From Fastidiosipila sp964627125 (GTDB lineage: Bacteria; Bacillota; Clostridia; Saccharofermentanales; Fastidiosipilaceae), in NCBI GenBank assembly GCA_964627125.1, contig CAZVJQ010000001.1, forward strand, positions 1-64,000: DNA of 64,000 nucleotides, in the 5' to 3' direction. The first letter of the stretch is position 1, and every line of letters starts with the position of its first letter. Positions 61,994 through 64,000 of the stretch are shown here, one piece after another. A program made the position numbers and the translations under genes. The notes beneath the pieces are model-generated. The model had not been told where the DNA came from. It saw only the letters and a program-made list of their open reading frames with translations, and made no database searches.

Positions 61994-62854
61994 CTAATCT
62001 AAATACCAGCTTGGTAATGGATTTTGCATATTATCAAACCAAGTTAAAATGTCTTCTACTTGCTTTAACATTACTACTTCCTCTTCCTTACCATAAGCTA
62101 TAGCCCACGGTATGTGACTCAAACTGTTGCTACTAATGTAGAGCGATAATAGCTTCCAAAATGTCATAGGTGGCTCCTGATTAAAGTATCCATCTACCAT
62201 TCCTTTTGCAAATTGATCTGAAGCTTGAGCACTCCACACAATTCTATTAAATTCTTCCCATGGATCTCCAAAATCATATTTATCAAAATCTATGATAAAT
62301 ATTTCATTATTTGAAATCATCATGTTTCCTATATGGTAATCTCCATGTTGGAAGGTATGATTTCTTCCCTTGAGTAAATGTCTATTTTTTTCTATGTAAT
62401 CTAAAAAATAATGTGCATCAGGATGTTCATAACCTGAGGATAAGTAATTATGGATTTTTCTATCCATCTTTGCATTAAATTTTTCATCCCATGATTTTGT
62501 CTGAGATGGAGCTTCTATTTTATGTATTTCAAGCAAGTATTCACCAAACTTGTAGCCAAAATCATATTGTTCCTCATTTGAAAATATGGGAATTACATCT
62601 CTAGCGTCTTTTGCCTCTAGCCATTCTTCGATTGTATAAATCTGATTATCACTTATTCCAATTTCTATAGGTTTACTAACTGGTAGTCCTGCTTTTGCCA
62701 CTAGCTCTTGATAATGAAAAGCTTCTCTCACTCTCTTCTCGTTTTCTAAGGAAGAAATTCTTAGGAGAAATTTTTCGCCAGTATCAGAGGTGATGCAATA
62801 TTTATCGTCACCGGACCAACCTTTATCAATTTTTTCTTTATTGGTTATATTCAT
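61994..62854 (-). CDS. Aminoglycoside-phosphotransferase-fold kinase
   Basis: 286 residues of the APH/choline-kinase family. ATP-lysine region near the N-terminus (FLLRIS), the Brenner motif HGDYHIGNMM with the catalytic Asp, and DFDKYDFGDPWEEFNR with the Mg-binding Asp. Such proteins phosphorylate small alcohols, sugars or amines; this one is not close enough to a resistance enzyme to call it that. AAGGAG precedes the ATG. In operon with the core-MetE-like gene. Confidence 0.85.
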   Translation of the reverse strand: MNITNKEKIDKGWSGDDKYCITSDTGEKFLLRISSLENEKRVREAFHYQELVAKAGLPVSKPIEIGISDNQIYTIEEWLEAKDARDVIPIFSNEEQYDFGYKFGEYLLEIHKIEAPSQTKSWDEKFNAKMDRKIHNYLSSGYEHPDAHYFLDYIEKNRHLLKGRNHTFQHGDYHIGNMMISNNEIFIIDFDKYDFGDPWEEFNRIVWSAQASDQFAKGMVDGYFNQEPPMTFWKLLSLYISSNSLSHIPWAIAYGKEEEVVMLKQVEDILTWFDNMQNPLPSWYLD

Positions 62855-62864
62855 ATTTCTCCTT

Positions 62865-62912
62865 AAAAAATACCCAAGACACCAAACCTAAACTTAGATT
62901 CAAACTCTTGGG
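62865..62912 (-). terminator. Terminator of the fur/zur gene
   Basis: On the minus strand CCCAAGA pairs with TCTTGGG across a 26-nt loop, followed by TATTTTTTAAGG. It ends the metal-transport operon. Confidence 0.7.
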
Positions 62913-62921
62913 CAAATAATA

Positions 62922-63368
62922 TTAAGCTTCTAATTTTTCTTGGCATTCTCTACATAGACCAAAAACCTCTAGTCTGTGGTACTGCGCAGTAAAACCCTCT
63001 TCAACTAATGTGTCAGAAAGATTATCTATATAGCAAAATGTTAATGGAATTTCTGTTCTACAATTTTCGCAAATAGCATAATGAGCATGTGTGCTCTCGT
63101 GCAAGTGATAATAAACACTCTCAGATTCAGGCATTCTCACCTGGTGAGCTAACCCCTTCTCTTCAAATGCTTCCAAATTTCTATATACAGTACTTAACCA
63201 AATCGATTGTTCACCGACTTGTTCAACAACTCTATCGAAAATTTCTTTCGCATCTAATGGAACCTCAGCAGCTAGCATTACCTCTAGAATATAAATTCTA
63301 GTACTAGTATTTCTAATTCCATTTTCTTTTAGAATCTGTAATGCTTCATCTCTATAATTTTCTACCAT
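62922..63368 (-). CDS. Fur-family metal regulator, probably Zur
   Basis: 148 residues. N-terminal winged helix (about 12-85; WLSTVYRNLEAFEEKGL), then the metal-binding and dimerisation domain with HAHYAICENC and CREC, forming the structural Cys4 zinc site. The regulatory-site histidines HLHESTHAH are present. The linked ABC permease of the zinc/manganese type makes zinc control (Zur) likelier than iron, but this is inference. GGGGTG precedes the ATG. It follows the permease gene by 15 bp. Confidence 0.88.
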   Translation of the reverse strand: MVENYRDEALQILKENGIRNTSTRIYILEVMLAAEVPLDAKEIFDRVVEQVGEQSIWLSTVYRNLEAFEEKGLAHQVRMPESESVYYHLHESTHAHYAICENCRTEIPLTFCYIDNLSDTLVEEGFTAQYHRLEVFGLCRECQEKLEA

Positions 63369-63383
63369 AACTACACCCCACTA

Positions 63384-64000
63384 TTAAAACATTGGACCTT
63401 TTTTAGCTTGTTCTTGCTGAGTGCGAAGATTTTTAGCCTTAAAGTTCATGAATAATCTACTAAATATTGAAAGGACTAATAAGACTAAAACACTGAATAA
63501 TACGATAGTACCACCTGGTGCTAATCCATATAAGTAAGATGCCACAACTCCCATGACTGTGGAGAATGCTCCAATGATCATACTGGCGACATATGTATTT
63601 TTATAATTCAAGTGTAATTGCATTGCAGCTGCATAAGGAATTACTAAGAGTGAAGAAATAACTAATGTACCCACACTCCTTGATGCTACACCTACGGTCA
63701 AAGCAGTCATCACCGTAAATAAAGTATCCACTAGAACTGTGTTAACACCTGCTAATCTTGCACCTTCTGGATCAAAACTCATAAAGAATAATTCCTTATA
63801 AAATAGCAATCCGAAGAGAACAACTATAGCTGATACAACAATAGTTAAATTACGCTCAGCTGGACTAATTGCAACAATACTACCAAATAGATAAGATGAA
63901 AAACTCCTACCAGTTCCAGCCATATTAGATAAAATACCTGCCAAACCAACAGAAGTTGCAATAACAATTGCTGAAGCAATCTCTGCATATCTAGCAAATA
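63384..64000 (-). CDS. Metal ABC transporter permease (ZnuB-like), 5' end beyond the window
   Basis: The frame is open to the right edge; upstream of the apparent TTG at 63944 it continues in frame (AEIASAIVIATSVG), so the start is off the window. At least five membrane spans remain. Family stretches: LFYKELFFMSFDPEGARLAG (cytoplasmic coupling region), VASRSVGTLVISSLLVIPYAAA and a C-terminal polar tail. It is an ABC-3 type permease for zinc, manganese or a similar metal. The regulator gene follows in the same operon. The ATPase and binding protein should lie to the right. Confidence 0.85.
   Translation of the reverse strand, partial: FARYAEIASAIVIATSVGLAGILSNMAGTGRSFSSYLFGSIVAISPAERNLTIVVSAIVVLFGLLFYKELFFMSFDPEGARLAGVNTVLVDTLFTVMTALTVGVASRSVGTLVISSLLVIPYAAAMQLHLNYKNTYVASMIIGAFSTVMGVVASYLYGLAPGGTIVLFSVLVLLVLSIFSRLFMNFKAKNLRTQQEQAKKGPMF

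Noticed and set aside
61994..62854. Antibiotic resistance aminoglycoside kinase
   Set aside because: Only fold-level motifs shared with APH; linked to a methionine-synthase-like gene, so a metabolic kinase is likelier.

Overview
The window is low-GC DNA (roughly one third G+C by eye) from a Gram-positive-type bacterium, most likely a member of Bacillota in or near class Clostridia. This rests on gene content: a mutS-mutL-miaA-hfq cluster, a glgB-glgC-glgD-glgA glycogen operon with the Firmicutes-type glgD, a pyrophosphate-dependent phosphofructokinase, ThiT, a UPF0735 ACT protein, a LexA with a GAAC-N4-GTT box, a mevalonate pathway ending in type 2 IPP isomerase, PepV, and AGGAGG-type ribosome binding sites. 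The genus cannot be fixed from the sequence. Most genes lie on the minus strand, so replication probably runs right to left here.

Layout. 1-1522: a gene-free stretch with a terminator, several hairpins, a 62-bp-spaced TGTGGA/TGAACAAAAT module and a decayed 31-bp tandem array. 1523-9322: TPR protein, aldo/keto reductase, a two-span membrane protein, ThiT, a tyrosine recombinase, a tail-anchored protein, LexA and a divergent Hfq. 9461-15005: miaA, mutL, mutS. 15081-20206: a YdjGHI-like membrane-complex operon (SPFH protein, zinc-ribbon membrane protein, TPM protein) followed by a large unknown protein. 20390-25044: esterase, purine permease, alanyl-tRNA editing protein and a MetF-like protein. 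25119-34967: PPi-PFK, two large unknown proteins, ACT regulator, RdgB, an RsmF-like methyltransferase and ArgS. 35068-41631: small zinc-ribbon membrane protein and the glycogen operon, which contains a 100-N scaffold gap inside glgD flanked by identical 55-bp ends. 41895-43541: unknown protein, tRNA-Pro, degenerate rubrerythrin. 43819-48078: mvk-mvaD-pmk-fni. 48145-55591: nitroreductase, CBM9-like protein, PepV, Lit-like membrane protein, inositol phosphatase, Apt, BirA, CBS protein and Smr-like protein. 55816-59047: an operon of yebC, a P-loop/Asp23 fusion, a DUF6062-like protein and a small unknown. 59205-64000: PrfC, core MetE, an APH-fold kinase, a Fur/Zur regulator and the 3' part of a metal ABC permease that runs off the right edge.

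Most of the window is housekeeping. The items most worth a second look are the repeat-rich left intergenic region, a GlgB that appears to have lost two of three catalytic residues plus the region I histidine, an Hfq with an N-terminal extension and no YKH motif, a rubrerythrin lacking several di-iron ligands, a P-loop ATPase fused to an Asp23-like domain, and genes whose start codons directly abut a terminator or a -10 box.
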